Positions 22,306-32,327 of a DNA stretch of 64,000 nt are shown here, in pieces. Below the pieces are notes generated by a model that made no database searches, was not told where the DNA came from, and was given only the letters and a program-made list of their open reading frames with translations. The stretch comes from Shinella sp. SUS2. Its GTDB lineage: Bacteria > Pseudomonadota > Alphaproteobacteria > Rhizobiales > Rhizobiaceae. Position numbers and translations under genes: made by a program. The stretch covers positions 186,001 to 250,000 of the forward strand of contig NZ_KQ410728.1 of NCBI RefSeq assembly GCF_001262505.1. Direction: 5' to 3'. The stretch's first letter is position 1, and each line of letters begins with the position of its first letter.

Positions 22306-23083
22306 CATTCTGAGCGACCTTTCCGATGCGATGAGCGATCCCGATCCGGTGCGCCGCGCGCAGATCCAGATGAAGCGCCCTTTGCCGAAGCGCTTCTACA
22401 AGGAGGTCTCGACCGACAAGGTGGAGGAGGGCCATCGCATCCTGCTCGACGGCCGCCCGGTGCGTACGCCCGGTAAGAAACTCCTTGCCGTGCCGACACA
22501 ACCGATCGCTACGCGCCTCGTCGCCGAATGGGACGGGCAGGGCGAGGAGATCGATCCGGCGAAGATGCCGGTGACCCGCCTCGTCAACACGGCCGTCGAC
22601 GGTGTCGCGGAGAACTTCGACGCGGTCTTCGACGAGATCGTGCGCTTTGCCGGCACGGACATGCTCTGCTATCGCGCGGATTCACCGGCCGGGCTCGTCG
22701 AACGGCAGCGCGAGGGCTGGGATCCGATCCTCCGCTGGGCGGCCGATAACCGGGGCGCGCGCTTCATTCTCATCGAAGGCGTGATGCATCAGGAACAGCC
22801 GGCGCCGGCGATCGAGGCCTTTTCCGAGGCGCTTTCCAGCTTCCGCGATCCATTGGCGCTTGCCTGCCTACACACCGTGACGACGCTTACTGGTTCGGCG
22901 CTTCTGGCGCTGGCGCTTGCGGAAGGTGTCATCGACGCCGACAGGGCCTGGGCGCTCGCCCATGTCGACGAGGACTGGCAGATCGAACATTGGGGCACGG
23001 ACGAGGAAGCCTTCCGCCGCCGTGAACTGCGCCGGGCGGAAATGGACGTCGCCGCCGCCGTTCTTGCGGAAATTCCGCGCTGA
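22298..23083 (+). CDS. ATP12-type F1-ATPase assembly chaperone
   Basis: A 261-residue member of the ATP12 family, which in mitochondria binds the F1 alpha subunit before assembly; alphaproteobacterial homologues are thought to do the same. KRFYKEVSTDK, GRPVRTPGKKLLAVPTQPI, WDGQGEEIDPAKMPVTRLVN and ADSPAGLVERQREGWDP are family blocks. The ATG at 22298 overlaps the HAD gene end, so the three genes form one unit. Confidence 0.93.
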   Translation: MRDILSDLSDAMSDPDPVRRAQIQMKRPLPKRFYKEVSTDKVEEGHRILLDGRPVRTPGKKLLAVPTQPIATRLVAEWDGQGEEIDPAKMPVTRLVNTAVDGVAENFDAVFDEIVRFAGTDMLCYRADSPAGLVERQREGWDPILRWAADNRGARFILIEGVMHQEQPAPAIEAFSEALSSFRDPLALACLHTVTTLTGSALLALALAEGVIDADRAWALAHVDEDWQIEHWGTDEEAFRRRELRRAEMDVAAAVLAEIPR

Positions 23084-23154
23084 AAAGACTTTGTTAAGAG
23101 GTTCGCACCATTTTGGCACGCGGCCGAAATCCGACATCGCATACCGGTATTTTC

Positions 23155-23805
23155 ATGCAGTTCCTCGTTCGCACGCTTCTTTCCGCAAGCCTTCTCCTTT
23201 CCATGCCCCTTGCCGCAAGCGCCGATGAGGCTTTTCCGGTCCGCGATATCCGCAAGGTCGTCGTCAGCGGTGACGACAGTGCGTCCGCCACGGTGCTGAA
23301 GCGCACCGGCGAGCACCTGAAACGGGCCGCAAGGGCTACGCGCCGCGCTGTCGCGATCGACCGCGCGACGATGGATGTGCGGGTTTCCGGCGTCAGGCAG
23401 GGCCGCGACGGAGAGAGCACGGCGCGTGTCACGGTCACGCTGAGCGGGCCCGGGGCTGCAGCGAGCCGGACGCTGACGATCAACAGCTTCATGCCGGAAC
23501 GCAAGGGCCGCGAGGCGGCGCTGGGCGATGCGATCGCCAAGCGCGTGGCGCTGGCCTATCACCTCGCGCCCGTCGCAAATGCCAAGGCGCCGCATGGCAA
23601 GCGTCCCGGCAAGGGCCGCAAATATGCCGGCGGCAAGCGGCGCACGGCGGCGACGACCTCCGTCCAGGCCTATTCGGGTGGACAGAAGCGACCGCTCGTC
23701 ATTCCCACCGAAGCGGCGCTCAGCGTGCGCTCGCGCGCTTTGCCGGAGGGCTCCACGAAGAAGATCGCGCCCTGCGTCGTCACGCAGGCGATCAGCTGCG
23801 ACTGA
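23155..23805 (+). CDS. Exported basic protein of unknown function
   Basis: A 216-residue protein with a clear Sec signal peptide (MQFLVRTLLSASLLLSMPLA, cleavage likely after ASA near residue 23). The mature part is rich in Arg, Lys, Ala and Thr, contains a repeated beta-like segment (TMDVRVSGVRQGRDG), then a low-complexity basic stretch (KRPGKGRKYAGGKRR), and ends with a possible disulfide pair (PCVVTQAISCD). No domain recognised; periplasmic. I prefer the ATG at 23155 because it gives a proper signal peptide. Confidence 0.7.
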   Translation: MQFLVRTLLSASLLLSMPLAASADEAFPVRDIRKVVVSGDDSASATVLKRTGEHLKRAARATRRAVAIDRATMDVRVSGVRQGRDGESTARVTVTLSGPGAAASRTLTINSFMPERKGREAALGDAIAKRVALAYHLAPVANAKAPHGKRPGKGRKYAGGKRRTAATTSVQAYSGGQKRPLVIPTEAALSVRSRALPEGSTKKIAPCVVTQAISCD

Positions 23806-23895
23806 TCCCAAGGCAAAAGGTCCATCCGCCAGGCGAAACCACGGACAAAGCATGCTAGCCTCCCTCTCTCGTAAAAATGGAGAGGGGTGAACCGC

Positions 23896-24279
23896 ATGCT
23901 CGACGGACTATCCGCCTACCGGCCGCAAGCGCTGGCGGCGCTGCGCATCATGACGGCACTGCTCTTCATCGAGCACGGAACGCAGAAATTCTTCAATTTC
24001 CCGCCAGCCGAACAGCCTTTCAGCGACCTCATGAACCTGATCGGCGCGGCCGGCGCATTGGAGATCGTCGGCGGGGTTCTCATCCTTCTCGGCCTCTTCA
24101 CGCGGCCGGTGGCTTTCGTGCTCTGCGGCTTCATGGCGATCGCCTATTTCATGGCGCATGCGCCGCAGGACTTCTTCCCCGTCAACAATCGCGGCGATGC
24201 CGCGATCCTGTTCTGCTTCGTCTTCCTGTATCTGACAGCCGCGGGGCCAGGCGCCTTCGCCCTCGACAACCGCCGTTAG
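23896..24279 (+). CDS. DoxX family membrane protein
   Basis: A 127-residue inner-membrane protein with four hydrophobic helices. LRIMTALLFIEHGTQKF (about 16-32) and IGAAGALEIVGGVLILLGLF (about 50-69) are the DoxX signature regions. The ATG at 23896 is spaced well from AGAGGGG; a GTG nine bases upstream abuts the ribosome site. DoxX proteins are linked to redox or thiol metabolism, but the role here is unknown. It converges with and overlaps the guanidinium exporter gene by 4 bases. Confidence 0.85.
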   Translation: MLDGLSAYRPQALAALRIMTALLFIEHGTQKFFNFPPAEQPFSDLMNLIGAAGALEIVGGVLILLGLFTRPVAFVLCGFMAIAYFMAHAPQDFFPVNNRGDAAILFCFVFLYLTAAGPGAFALDNRR

Positions 24280-24590
24280 GCCGCAAATTTCAGGCCGAGG
24301 ATGCCGGTGACGATGAGGGCGATGCAGCCCATGCGAACGGCGGTTACCGGCTCGGCGAAGAGGATGATGCCGAGCATCACGGTGCCGACCGTGCCGATGC
24401 CGGTCCAGATCGCATAGGCGGTGCCGATCGGCAGTGTCTTCACGGCAAGGCCGAGCAGCACGATGGAGATGATCATCGAGCCGGCGGTGAGCGCGGTGGG
24501 CAGCGGCTTGGTGAAGCCGTCGGTGTATTTGAGGCCAATCGCCCAGCCGATTTCGAACAGGCCGGCGAGCGTGAGATAGATCCAGGGCAT
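24276..24590 (-). CDS. gdx: Guanidinium exporter (Gdx/SugE, SMR family)
   Basis: A 104-residue four-helix small multidrug resistance protein. WIYLTLAGLFEIGWAIGLKY holds the membrane glutamate that binds the cation, and GTAYAIWTGIGTVGTV is the SMR signature helix. SugE-type proteins of the Gdx subgroup export guanidinium in exchange for protons. The ATG at 24588-24590 follows GGAGTGGGCT. A guanidine-II riboswitch in the leader supports the guanidinium role over a general quaternary-ammonium pump. Confidence 0.9.
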   Translation of the reverse strand: MPWIYLTLAGLFEIGWAIGLKYTDGFTKPLPTALTAGSMIISIVLLGLAVKTLPIGTAYAIWTGIGTVGTVMLGIILFAEPVTAVRMGCIALIVTGILGLKFAA

Positions 24591-24609
24591 AGCCCACTCC
24601 ATGAAGGGA

Positions 24610-24663
24610 GCGAGGCCGTCCCCGCAGTCGTGACCGGATGTGCTCCGGCGGCAGCCGTCTACC
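24610..24663 (-). promoter_or_regulatory. Guanidine-II (mini-ykkC) riboswitch
   Basis: Minus-strand leader with two hairpins that both carry ACGG loops: GGTAG-ACGG-CTGCC (24650-24663) and GCGGGG-ACGG-CCTCGC (24610-24625), joined by a 24-base linker. Paired ACGR-loop stems define the mini-ykkC class, which binds two guanidinium ions and exposes the ribosome site. The second hairpin lies about 20 bases before the gdx start. Loop sequences, number and gene context all fit. Confidence 0.85.
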
Positions 24664-24670
24664 GGTCCGG

Positions 24671-24698
24671 ACTATACGCGGGGGACGGCGAAGGGCAA
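24671..24698 (-). promoter_or_regulatory. Promoter of the guanidinium exporter
   Basis: On the minus strand TTGCCC (24693-24698), 16 bases, TATAGT (24671-24676). Transcription would start roughly at the first riboswitch hairpin, consistent with the leader's structure. Confidence 0.65.
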
Positions 24699-24744
24699 GG
24701 TCGGGGGCGGCATGCCAGCCATGCGCGCCCGCCATGACACCGGC

Positions 24745-25578
24745 TCAGCCGAGGCGTTCGGCATGCCACTTCAGATGGTCGTCCATGAAGGTCGAGATGA
24801 AGTAATAGGAATGGTCGTAGCGCTCGTGCATGCGCAGCGTCAGCCCGATGTCCGTATCCTTGACCGCATCCTCGAACAGCCAGGGACGCAGGCCGTTTTC
24901 CAGAAAACCGTCCGCCTTGCCCTGGTCGATGAGGAATTCCGGGAAGCGGGCACCATCGGCGACAAGGGCGCAGGCATCGTATTCCCGCCATGCCGCCTTG
25001 TCGGCGCCGAGATACTTTTCGAAGGCCGGGACCGACCAGTCGGCGGTGGAAGGCTCGACGATCGGCGCGAAGGCCGAGCAGCTCCTGAAGCGGTCCGGGT
25101 TCTTGAGCGCGATCGTCATGGCGCCATGGCCACCCATCGAATGGCCGATAATGCCCTGGCGTGTCATGTCCATGCGGAAATGCTGGCTGACGAAGTTCGG
25201 CAGTTCCTCCGTCACGTAGCTGTACATCTGGTAGTGCTCTGCCCAGGGCGCTTCGGTGGCGTCGAGATAGAAGCCGGCGCCCTTGCCCATCTGCCAGTTG
25301 GTGATCTCGTCCGGCACGTCATTGCCGCGCGGGCTGGTGTCCGGGCACACGACGATGAGGCCGAGTTCGGCGGCCATGCGCCGGTATTCGCCCTTTTCCA
25401 TGACATTGGCGTGGCTGCAGGTCAGGCCGGACAGATACCAGAGCACCGGACGCGGCTCCCGGATCGCCTGCGGCGGCACGAAGACGGCAAAGGTCATCTC
25501 GCATTTGCAGGCCTCCGAATCATGGGCGAACACACCCTGCATGCCGCCGAAGGCCGTGTTCTGGGAAAGCACTTTCAT
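24745..25578 (-). CDS. fghA: S-formylglutathione hydrolase
   Basis: Hydrolyses S-formylglutathione to formate and glutathione, the step after AdhC in formaldehyde oxidation. It is 277 residues, the standard length. LWYLSGLTCSHANVMEK (about 47-63) is the oxyanion region; GHSMGG (145-150) holds the nucleophile Ser147; the catalytic His lies near the C-terminus in MHERYDHSYYFIS. It is the last gene of a minus-strand run that begins with adhC, the previous enzyme of the pathway, with three unrelated genes between. Confidence 0.95.
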   Translation of the reverse strand: MKVLSQNTAFGGMQGVFAHDSEACKCEMTFAVFVPPQAIREPRPVLWYLSGLTCSHANVMEKGEYRRMAAELGLIVVCPDTSPRGNDVPDEITNWQMGKGAGFYLDATEAPWAEHYQMYSYVTEELPNFVSQHFRMDMTRQGIIGHSMGGHGAMTIALKNPDRFRSCSAFAPIVEPSTADWSVPAFEKYLGADKAAWREYDACALVADGARFPEFLIDQGKADGFLENGLRPWLFEDAVKDTDIGLTLRMHERYDHSYYFISTFMDDHLKWHAERLG

Positions 25579-25596
25579 CTGGAAACTCCGTATGGT

Positions 25597-26241
25597 TCAG
25601 GACGCGAGCGACACCGCCGCATTGACTGCGGCGGCGACCAGCACCGTATTGAAGAAGAAGGAAACGACCGCGTGCAGCAGGTTGACCTTGCGCATCGCCG
25701 TGGAGGTGATCGCGACATCCGAGGTCTGTGCCGTCATGCCGATGACGAAGGCGAAATAGAGGAAGTCGTAGGCGCCGGGCTCGGCCTTGCCGGGAAAATC
25801 GAGGCCGTTCCCTTCGTCAAGATTGCCGGGACGCCAGTAGAGATGGGCATAGTGCATGGCCGCCATGGTGTGGATGGTCAGCCAGCCGAGCGCGACGGAG
25901 GCGAAGGCGAGCGCGAATTCCCCGAGCGAAGCGGCCGGTCGGTTGAGCACCACGAAGAGCGAGCCCGTGGAAACGGCGACGGCTGCGACGGTGACCGCGA
26001 AGATGACCGCGATCGGCTCGTCGGTGTCCGTCGCATAATGTTCGAGATGAGCGGCGGTCAGGCGCGGCACGCGCCATGCGGTCAGGAGGAGATAGCAGAG
26101 GAAGAAGACGACAGCCGCGATGTCGATCGAAAAATCCGGCTTGAACCAGAGTGCGACGAGAAGGCTGACAGCGGCTGCGCCGGCGCCGACATAGAAGGGC
26201 AGGTGCCTGCCATAGATCCTCGGCCCCGGTGAACGTGTCAT
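25597..26241 (-). CDS. DUF1345 integral membrane protein
   Basis: A 214-residue protein with five to six hydrophobic helices. LTAAHLEHYATDTDEPIAVI and AYDFLYFAFVIGMTAQTSDV with the downstream LLHAVVSFFFNTVL are DUF1345 family blocks, a group without known function. Its ATG overlaps the stop of the YaiI-type gene (ATGA), and fghA begins 18 bases after its stop, so it is cotranscribed with the formaldehyde genes. Confidence 0.85.
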   Translation of the reverse strand: MTRSPGPRIYGRHLPFYVGAGAAAVSLLVALWFKPDFSIDIAAVVFFLCYLLLTAWRVPRLTAAHLEHYATDTDEPIAVIFAVTVAAVAVSTGSLFVVLNRPAASLGEFALAFASVALGWLTIHTMAAMHYAHLYWRPGNLDEGNGLDFPGKAEPGAYDFLYFAFVIGMTAQTSDVAITSTAMRKVNLLHAVVSFFFNTVLVAAAVNAAVSLAS

Positions 26242-26699
26242 GGGGAGGGCTCAGCCTGCGCGCTCTTCGCCCGGCGGCAAAGCCGGTCGAGCATTTCGAG
26301 GAAGGCGGACCGGTCGCGCGGGGAGAAGGCGGCGTTGTAGCCCTTGCTCTCGCCGGTTTCGCGCAGGTGCGCGCCGAGATCGCGCATCGCGCTCGCCATG
26401 CCGATATTCGTCTTGTCGAAGAGCCGGCCGGTGGGGCCGGTGACATGCGCGCCCTTCTCGACGCAGCGCACGGCAAGCGGCACGTCGGCCGTCACGACGA
26501 TGTCGTCTGCACCAACATGATCGGCGATCCAGTTGTCCGCGGCGTCGAAGGCGCCGGAGACGATGATGTTGCGCACCATCGGGTCGCGCGAGGGGCGCAG
26601 GCCCGAATTGGCGACGAAGGTCACCTCCATGCCATGGCGTTCCGCCACCTTGAGGATTTCGGCCTTTACCGGGCACGCATCCGCGTCAACGTAGATCAT
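26238..26699 (-). CDS. YaiI/YqxD family protein (UPF0178, DUF188)
   Basis: A 153-residue member of the YaiI/YqxD family with a PIN-like nuclease fold: IYVDADACPVKAEILKVAER at the N-terminus, DDIVVTADVPLA with conserved acidic residues, and RDRSAFLEMLDRL at the C-terminus. Biochemical role is not established. The start is the ATG at 26697-26699; a longer upstream frame lacks similarity. Confidence 0.9.
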   Translation of the reverse strand: MIYVDADACPVKAEILKVAERHGMEVTFVANSGLRPSRDPMVRNIIVSGAFDAADNWIADHVGADDIVVTADVPLAVRCVEKGAHVTGPTGRLFDKTNIGMASAMRDLGAHLRETGESKGYNAAFSPRDRSAFLEMLDRLCRRAKSAQAEPSP

Positions 26700-26739
26700 G
26701 GCGCCGCAATTTCCTGTATTTCGGTGGCTCTGCGCAGGT

Positions 26740-27195
26740 TCAAGAATGGCCGGCGGGACGCTGCATGTCGATATGGGCAATGCCGTCCTCGACATATTCT
26801 CCCGATGTCGGCACGAAACCGAAGGACCGGTAGAAGCGTTCCAGATGGCTTTGCGCGGACAGGGCGATCGGTTGTCCGGGGAAATGCGCCTCGCAGGCCG
26901 ATATCGCTTCGCGCATCAGCGCCTCGCCGAGGCCCCTGCCGCGATGCTTAGGCGAAACGAGGACGCGGCCGATGCGCGGCGCCCCGTTCTCCGGTTGCCA
27001 CAGGCGGGCATAGGCGGCCGTCTCGCCGTCGATCAGCAGCCGCAGATGCCGGGCATCTGCGTCCTTGCCGTCGAGTTCGGGATAGACGCAGGCCTGCTCG
27101 ACGACGAAGACGTCGACACGCAGTTTCAGGAGGGCATAAAGCTCGACGGCGGAGAATGCTGCCATCCTCCGCACGTCGATCAGATAGGGTGCCAT
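26740..27195 (-). CDS. GNAT N-acetyltransferase, ElaA-like
   Basis: A 151-residue GNAT protein. LYALLKLRVDVFVVEQACVY is the ElaA-type N-terminal block, IGRVLVSPKHRGRGLGEALM contains the acetyl-CoA pyrophosphate loop (RGRGLG), and LERFYRSFGFVPTSGEYVED is the C-terminal motif. Substrate unknown. The gene starts five bases after the adhC stop, so it is translated from the same message. Confidence 0.88.
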   Translation of the reverse strand: MAPYLIDVRRMAAFSAVELYALLKLRVDVFVVEQACVYPELDGKDADARHLRLLIDGETAAYARLWQPENGAPRIGRVLVSPKHRGRGLGEALMREAISACEAHFPGQPIALSAQSHLERFYRSFGFVPTSGEYVEDGIAHIDMQRPAGHS

Positions 27196-27200
27196 GCCCG

Positions 27201-28328
<1,128 letters not shown>

Positions 28329-28411
28329 CTTCGTCTCCCTATGCGGATTCTGTGTCGGGCCGACCATTGCAGAGCGGGTCCGGCCTCTCAAGTGCGGTAT
28401 ATGGAAAAATG

Positions 28412-28816
28412 TCAGCCTTGATCTTTTTTGATCAATTTTGCGACCTCGGTTTCGAGCGCGGCGATCGCCTTGCCCGTCTGGTCGTGCAGCTGGTGGATTT
28501 CCTGCAGCTGGCGCAGCAGCGGATGCAGGTGCTCCTCGCCGGAAGGGTCCGCCGGCGCCTCGCCGATGCCGGCGATCAGCCAGGAGGGTGAGACCGAGAG
28601 GACGCCGGCCAGCATGAACAGCGCCTTCGTCTCGGGCTCGGCATGGTCGCGCTCCCAGCCGCTCACCGTGCCCTCCGGCAGACCGAGGCGGGAGGCGAGG
28701 TCTTCCAGGCTGAGCCCCAGCGCATCACGCGCCCGCCAGATGCGCCCACCGAGCGTATCGCCGTCGGCGCGGCCCGAAGGGAAGGGGATGGTGTTGCTCT
28801 CGCCGGGAAAGGTCAT
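28412..28816 (-). CDS. XRE-family transcriptional regulator
   Basis: A 134-residue protein with a helix-turn-helix at about residues 24-80 ([20 protein letters not shown] then [19 protein letters not shown]) and a C-terminal coiled coil ([20 protein letters not shown]). Probably cytoplasmic DNA-binding. The ATG at 28814-28816 has GGAGG five bases upstream. It is divergent from the EamA transporter and lies 83 bases upstream of adhC on the same strand, so either unit could be its target. Confidence 0.85.
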   Translation of the reverse strand: MTFPGESNTIPFPSGRADGDTLGGRIWRARDALGLSLEDLASRLGLPEGTVSGWERDHAEPETKALFMLAGVLSVSPSWLIAGIGEAPADPSGEEHLHPLLRQLQEIHQLHDQTGKAIAALETEVAKLIKKDQG

Positions 28817-28958
28817 CGCGGCCTCCATTGTCTTTGCCGCCAGTCTACAGGCAAGGCGTGCCGGCAGGCTGCCCCAAATGCGCCGCGCCGATGACGCGAT
28901 TTCCGGCATTGCCAGCGTGCGGAAAAGGAATATGCAAGGGCGAACGAAGGAGACGCGG

Positions 28959-29909
28959 ATGAACACCACGACCAGCACCAACGACCAGCCCGGCGCCGGC
29001 ACGATGCAGGGCGTGGCACTGATGGCCGTCGCCATGCTGCTGCTCCCCTGCATGGACGCCATCGCCAAATATATGGCGACCTTCGCGGGCATGTCGCCGG
29101 GCCAGGTGACGTTCTACCGCTTCTTCTTCCAGGTGGTCTGCACGATCCCGCTGATCTTCACGGTCGCCGGCGGCGCCATGCTGCGGCCGAAGCGGCCCTG
29201 GCTCAACCTGTTGCGCGGCGCGATCCACGGGGCGGCAAGCCTCCTGTTCTTCGCGGCGGTGAAATACATGCCGCTTGCCGACGTCTTCGCGATCTACTTC
29301 GTCGAGCCCTTCATCCTGACCGCCATGTCCGCGGCCTTCCTCGGCGACAAGGTCGGCTGGCGGCGCTGGCTCGCCATCGTCGTCGGCTTTGGCGGCGCGC
29401 TGATCGTCATCCAGCCGAGCTTCGTGCTGTTCGGCTGGACGGCGCTGCTGCCGGTCGCCTGCGCCTTCCTCTACTCCATCTATCTTTTCATGAACCGGGC
29501 GATCGGCGATGCCGATTCGCCCTTGACCATGCAGACCATCGCCGGCTTCGGCGGCACGATCTTCATGGGCGCGGCGTTGTTCCTCGGCAATTCCGCCGGC
29601 ATCGCCGATTTCGAGCTCTCGCTGCCGGGGTCGCTCTTCGCCCTTATCCTGCTCGTCATCCTCGGTGCGCTCTCCGGCTATGCCCATATGCTGGTCGTGC
29701 GCGCTTTCCGCATGGCACCGCTCTCGCTGCTCGCCCCGTTCCAGTATTTCGAGATCATCTCGGCCACCGTGCTCGGCTACGCCATTTTCGGCGACTTCCC
29801 GACGCCGTCGAAATGGCTCGGCATCGCGATCATCGTCGCCTCCGGCCTCTTCATCATCTGGCGCGAGCACAGGAGCCGCAAGCTCAAGGCCGACATCGCC
29901 TTCGAGTGA
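28959..29909 (+). CDS. DMT/EamA family transporter
   Basis: A 316-residue inner-membrane protein with ten predicted helices in two EamA repeats (about 18-150 and 165-300). AVKYMPLADVFAIYFVEP ends the first repeat's conserved region and YAHMLVVRAFRMAPLSLLAP is the equivalent in the second. Such proteins export metabolites, often amino acids or purines; substrate unknown. Start at 28959 preceded by GAAGGAGACGCG. Confidence 0.9.
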   Translation: MNTTTSTNDQPGAGTMQGVALMAVAMLLLPCMDAIAKYMATFAGMSPGQVTFYRFFFQVVCTIPLIFTVAGGAMLRPKRPWLNLLRGAIHGAASLLFFAAVKYMPLADVFAIYFVEPFILTAMSAAFLGDKVGWRRWLAIVVGFGGALIVIQPSFVLFGWTALLPVACAFLYSIYLFMNRAIGDADSPLTMQTIAGFGGTIFMGAALFLGNSAGIADFELSLPGSLFALILLVILGALSGYAHMLVVRAFRMAPLSLLAPFQYFEIISATVLGYAIFGDFPTPSKWLGIAIIVASGLFIIWREHRSRKLKADIAFE

Positions 29910-29998
29910 CGGTTCTTCGATGCGGGCCGAACCTTAATATTTGTTAGGATATTGCCACTAGCCTGATCCTGCCTGCCATGACGGCCGGGGAGGACGGC

Positions 29999-31243
29999 AT
30001 GTCGACATCGGTTTCGGTCATCCTGCTTCTTGCGATCAACCTCGGCCTGATCTGGCTGCTGATCGCGGCGCCAATCGGTCGCCGGACGCTGCAGATCACC
30101 CGCACCTTCAAGGCTTCCCCGCCGCGGATCGCCGCGCTCGTCAGTCCGCTCGGCAGAGAGGCGGACTGGCATCCCTCGATCCTCTCCAGCGAGCGGCTGT
30201 CGGCCGAACGGGTCCGGCAGACCTTCTCCCATCCCGACCGCCAAGGAAACCCGATCACCCGCATGCTGGCGGTGAACGAGGCGGCAGAAGCGGAAACCAT
30301 CGCTTGCGAAACACGGGTGATCGAGGACAGTGCGCTCGACGCCGCCTTCTGGCACCATTTTGTGGAGCGGCGCACGCTACGTCCGGTGGCGGGCGGTACG
30401 GCCCTGACCGTCGAGCAGACCGACCGCTATCGCGGTGTCGCCTTCCTGCTTTACCGCTACATCCAGCTCCGCCGGGAGATGAAGGCACTCGAACAGTGGC
30501 TGGAGACGGGGAGCGGCGAGGTGCGCGGCGTGCTGGAGCGACCGGTGACGCAGGCGGGGCTTGCGGTGCTTTCCACACTGCTGCTCTGGCCGTTCTTCGG
30601 GCTGAATGCCCGTGGCCTCCTGCTATCGACCCTCTTGACGGTGGTGATCGTGCTCCACGAGCTTGGCCACATGGCCGCCTACCGCGCCTTCGGGCACCAG
30701 CGGGTGCGCATGATCTTCGTACCGCTGCTCGGCGGCATCGCCGTCGGCGGGCGGCCGTACAATTCGCGCTTCGAGGTCGCGGTGTGCGCCCTGATGGGCG
30801 CCGGCATGCCGGCCTTTCTCGTACCGCCGCTCATTGCGCTGCACGATGCGGCGGGTCGCCCCACGGGCGCGATACTGTTGATCTTCCTGTTGATTCTCGG
30901 AGCCTTCAATCTCCTGAACCTCCTGCCCATGCACCGTTTCGACGGTGGACAGGTGCTGCGGCAGGTCTTTTCGACCCGGCGCAGCCTTCTGGCTGCGAGT
31001 TTCCTGGTGACGCTCGCGATTGTCTGGGTGGGCTGGCGGATCGGGTTGCCGGTCGGCCTGCTGATGGCCGGCCTTGCGGTCTTCACGGCCTTGAGCCTCA
31101 TCGGCGCAGGCGGAGTGAAGCCCAAGGCGGCGCTCGACCCGATGACTGCGCCGCAGCGCCTGCTCGCCGGATTCGGCCTCTATGCCGCCATCGTCTTGCA
31201 CGGCTATGCGATCGTCTATGCCTGCGACAGGCTGCTCGGCTGA
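29999..31243 (+). CDS. Site-2-type M50 metallopeptidase, membrane-embedded
   Basis: A 414-residue protein. Residues 1-180 hold an N-terminal membrane helix and a START/SRPBCC-like segment ([20 protein letters not shown]). The zinc-site motif HELGH lies at about 220 in a membrane helix ([20 protein letters not shown]), and the third ligand is the Asp in [14 protein letters not shown] at about 308-321. Several more helices follow. Likely an intramembrane protease with unknown target. The ATG at 29999 has GGGGAGGA five bases upstream. Its 3' end overlaps lipB, which converges, by 28 bases. Confidence 0.85.
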   Translation: MSTSVSVILLLAINLGLIWLLIAAPIGRRTLQITRTFKASPPRIAALVSPLGREADWHPSILSSERLSAERVRQTFSHPDRQGNPITRMLAVNEAAEAETIACETRVIEDSALDAAFWHHFVERRTLRPVAGGTALTVEQTDRYRGVAFLLYRYIQLRREMKALEQWLETGSGEVRGVLERPVTQAGLAVLSTLLLWPFFGLNARGLLLSTLLTVVIVLHELGHMAAYRAFGHQRVRMIFVPLLGGIAVGGRPYNSRFEVAVCALMGAGMPAFLVPPLIALHDAAGRPTGAILLIFLLILGAFNLLNLLPMHRFDGGQVLRQVFSTRRSLLAASFLVTLAIVWVGWRIGLPVGLLMAGLAVFTALSLIGAGGVKPKAALDPMTAPQRLLAGFGLYAAIVLHGYAIVYACDRLLG

Positions 31244-31962
31244 CAGTGCGCATCCGAAACGGTGGGTCCGAACACGTGCTCGAAGGAATCGCGGATGCGC
31301 ACATCCACATCGCTCATCATGACGGGCAGGCCGAGATCGACGAGGCTGGTCACCCCGTAACCACGGATACCACAGGGCACGATGCCGGAAAAATGGTCGA
31401 GATCCGGATCGACATTGAGCGAGAAGCCGTGAAAGCTCACCCAGCGTCGCAGGCGGATGCCGATGGCCGCCACCTTGTCCTCCGCCGGTGAACCGTCCGG
31501 CAGCGGCGGGCGGTCCGGTCGGCGCACCCACACGCCGACCCGGTCCTCGCGCCGCTCGCCGCGCACGTTCATCGAGGACAGCGTATCGATGACGACCTCT
31601 TCAAGTGCCGCCACGAAGGCGCGCACGTCCTGGCGCCGCCGCTTGAGGTCCAGCATGACATAGACGACCCGCTGGCCGGGGCCGTGATAGGTGTATTCGC
31701 CGCCGCGGCCTGTGGAAAACACCGGAAAGCGATCCGGCGCCACGAGGTCGGCTGCATCCGCGCTGGTACCGGCCGTGTAGAGCGGGGGATGTTCGACCAG
31801 CCAGACAAGCTCGTCTGCCTCGCCGTTGGCGATCGCCGTGGCCTCTTTTTCCATGGTTTCGACGGCTTCATCGTAGCCGACGAGGTCCTGTGCAACGCGC
31901 CAGCGCACCGGCGGCGAGCCGGGGAGGGCATGAAGAGAGGTGGAAATGTCCTGACGCTGCAT
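31216..31962 (-). CDS. lipB: Octanoyl-[acyl-carrier-protein]-protein N-octanoyltransferase
   Basis: Transfers octanoate from ACP to lipoyl domains such as GcvH, the first step of lipoate synthesis. It is 248 residues from the ATG 31960-31962. [15 protein letters not shown] and [20 protein letters not shown] are substrate-site motifs; the catalytic Lys is in [14 protein letters not shown] and the catalytic Cys in [16 protein letters not shown]. An in-frame ATG 51 bases further upstream is possible but lacks conserved sequence. Confidence 0.95.
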   Translation of the reverse strand: MQRQDISTSLHALPGSPPVRWRVAQDLVGYDEAVETMEKEATAIANGEADELVWLVEHPPLYTAGTSADAADLVAPDRFPVFSTGRGGEYTYHGPGQRVVYVMLDLKRRRQDVRAFVAALEEVVIDTLSSMNVRGERREDRVGVWVRRPDRPPLPDGSPAEDKVAAIGIRLRRWVSFHGFSLNVDPDLDHFSGIVPCGIRGYGVTSLVDLGLPVMMSDVDVRIRDSFEHVFGPTVSDAHCQPSSLSQA

Positions 31963-32155
31963 GAGGGCCGTCCTTTTCGTTCCGTTGTGCCAGATATAGG
32001 CGCGATCCTGCAAGGATTTCAGGGGTTTCAGTGTGTTTACACAGGCGCTGTTGAAATAGTTCGCTTTTCGTCATTTTTCTTTCGCAACGGCCTTGTGCAC
32101 CCAAAATCCTTTTGCTACATGACCCCCGTCGCCGCAAGACGACACCTACCACGAT

Positions 32156-32240
32156 GCGGTCGTGGCGGAATTGGTAGACGCGCAGCGTTGAGGTCGCTGT
32201 GGGGCAACCCGTGGAAGTTCGAGTCTTCTCGACCGCACCA
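32156..32240 (+). tRNA. tRNA-Leu (anticodon GAG)
   Basis: An 85-base class II tRNA with encoded CCA: acceptor stem GCGGTCG/CGACCGC, D arm with TTGGTAGA, anticodon stem CAGCG/CGCTG around loop TTGAGGT (anticodon GAG), long variable arm TGGGGCAACCCG and T arm with TTCGAGT. The 3' part from the T loop onward is the integration target of the island. A plausible promoter (TTGTGC, 17 bases, TACATG at about 32092-32120) lies upstream. Confidence 0.97.
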
Positions 32241-32241
32241 A
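32220..32241. repeat. attL: 22-bp direct repeat within tRNA-Leu
   Basis: Runs from the T loop of the tRNA (CGAGTCTTCTC...) through ...GACCGCACCA plus one A. The same 22 bases occur at 48827-48848. Sequence on either side differs, which defines the limits of identity. Confidence 0.93.
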
Positions 32242-32242
32242 G

Positions 32243-32266
32243 AACCCGGCCTAGTGCCGGGTTTTT
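32243..32266 (+). terminator. Terminator downstream of tRNA-Leu, supplied by the island
   Basis: AACCCGGC (32243-32250), 5-base loop, GCCGGGTT (32256-32263) and a T-run. The element carries its own terminator, so tRNA expression is not disturbed; a different terminator follows attR. Confidence 0.85.
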
Positions 32267-32298
32267 CTTTTTCTGGTCAATGACTTAGATTTTCGCGT

Positions 32299-32325
32299 GG
32301 TCCAACGTTTTCGGCGCATTGGACC
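32299..32325. other. Candidate recombinase arm-type sites, left end
   Basis: GGTCCAAC (32299-32306) and TTGGACC (32319-32325) form an inverted pair between attL and the recombinase gene. The same 7-8-mer occurs twice just inside attR (48728-48735 and 48781-48788). Repetition near both ends suggests integrase arm binding; this is inference from position. Confidence 0.4.
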
Positions 32326-32327
32326 AA

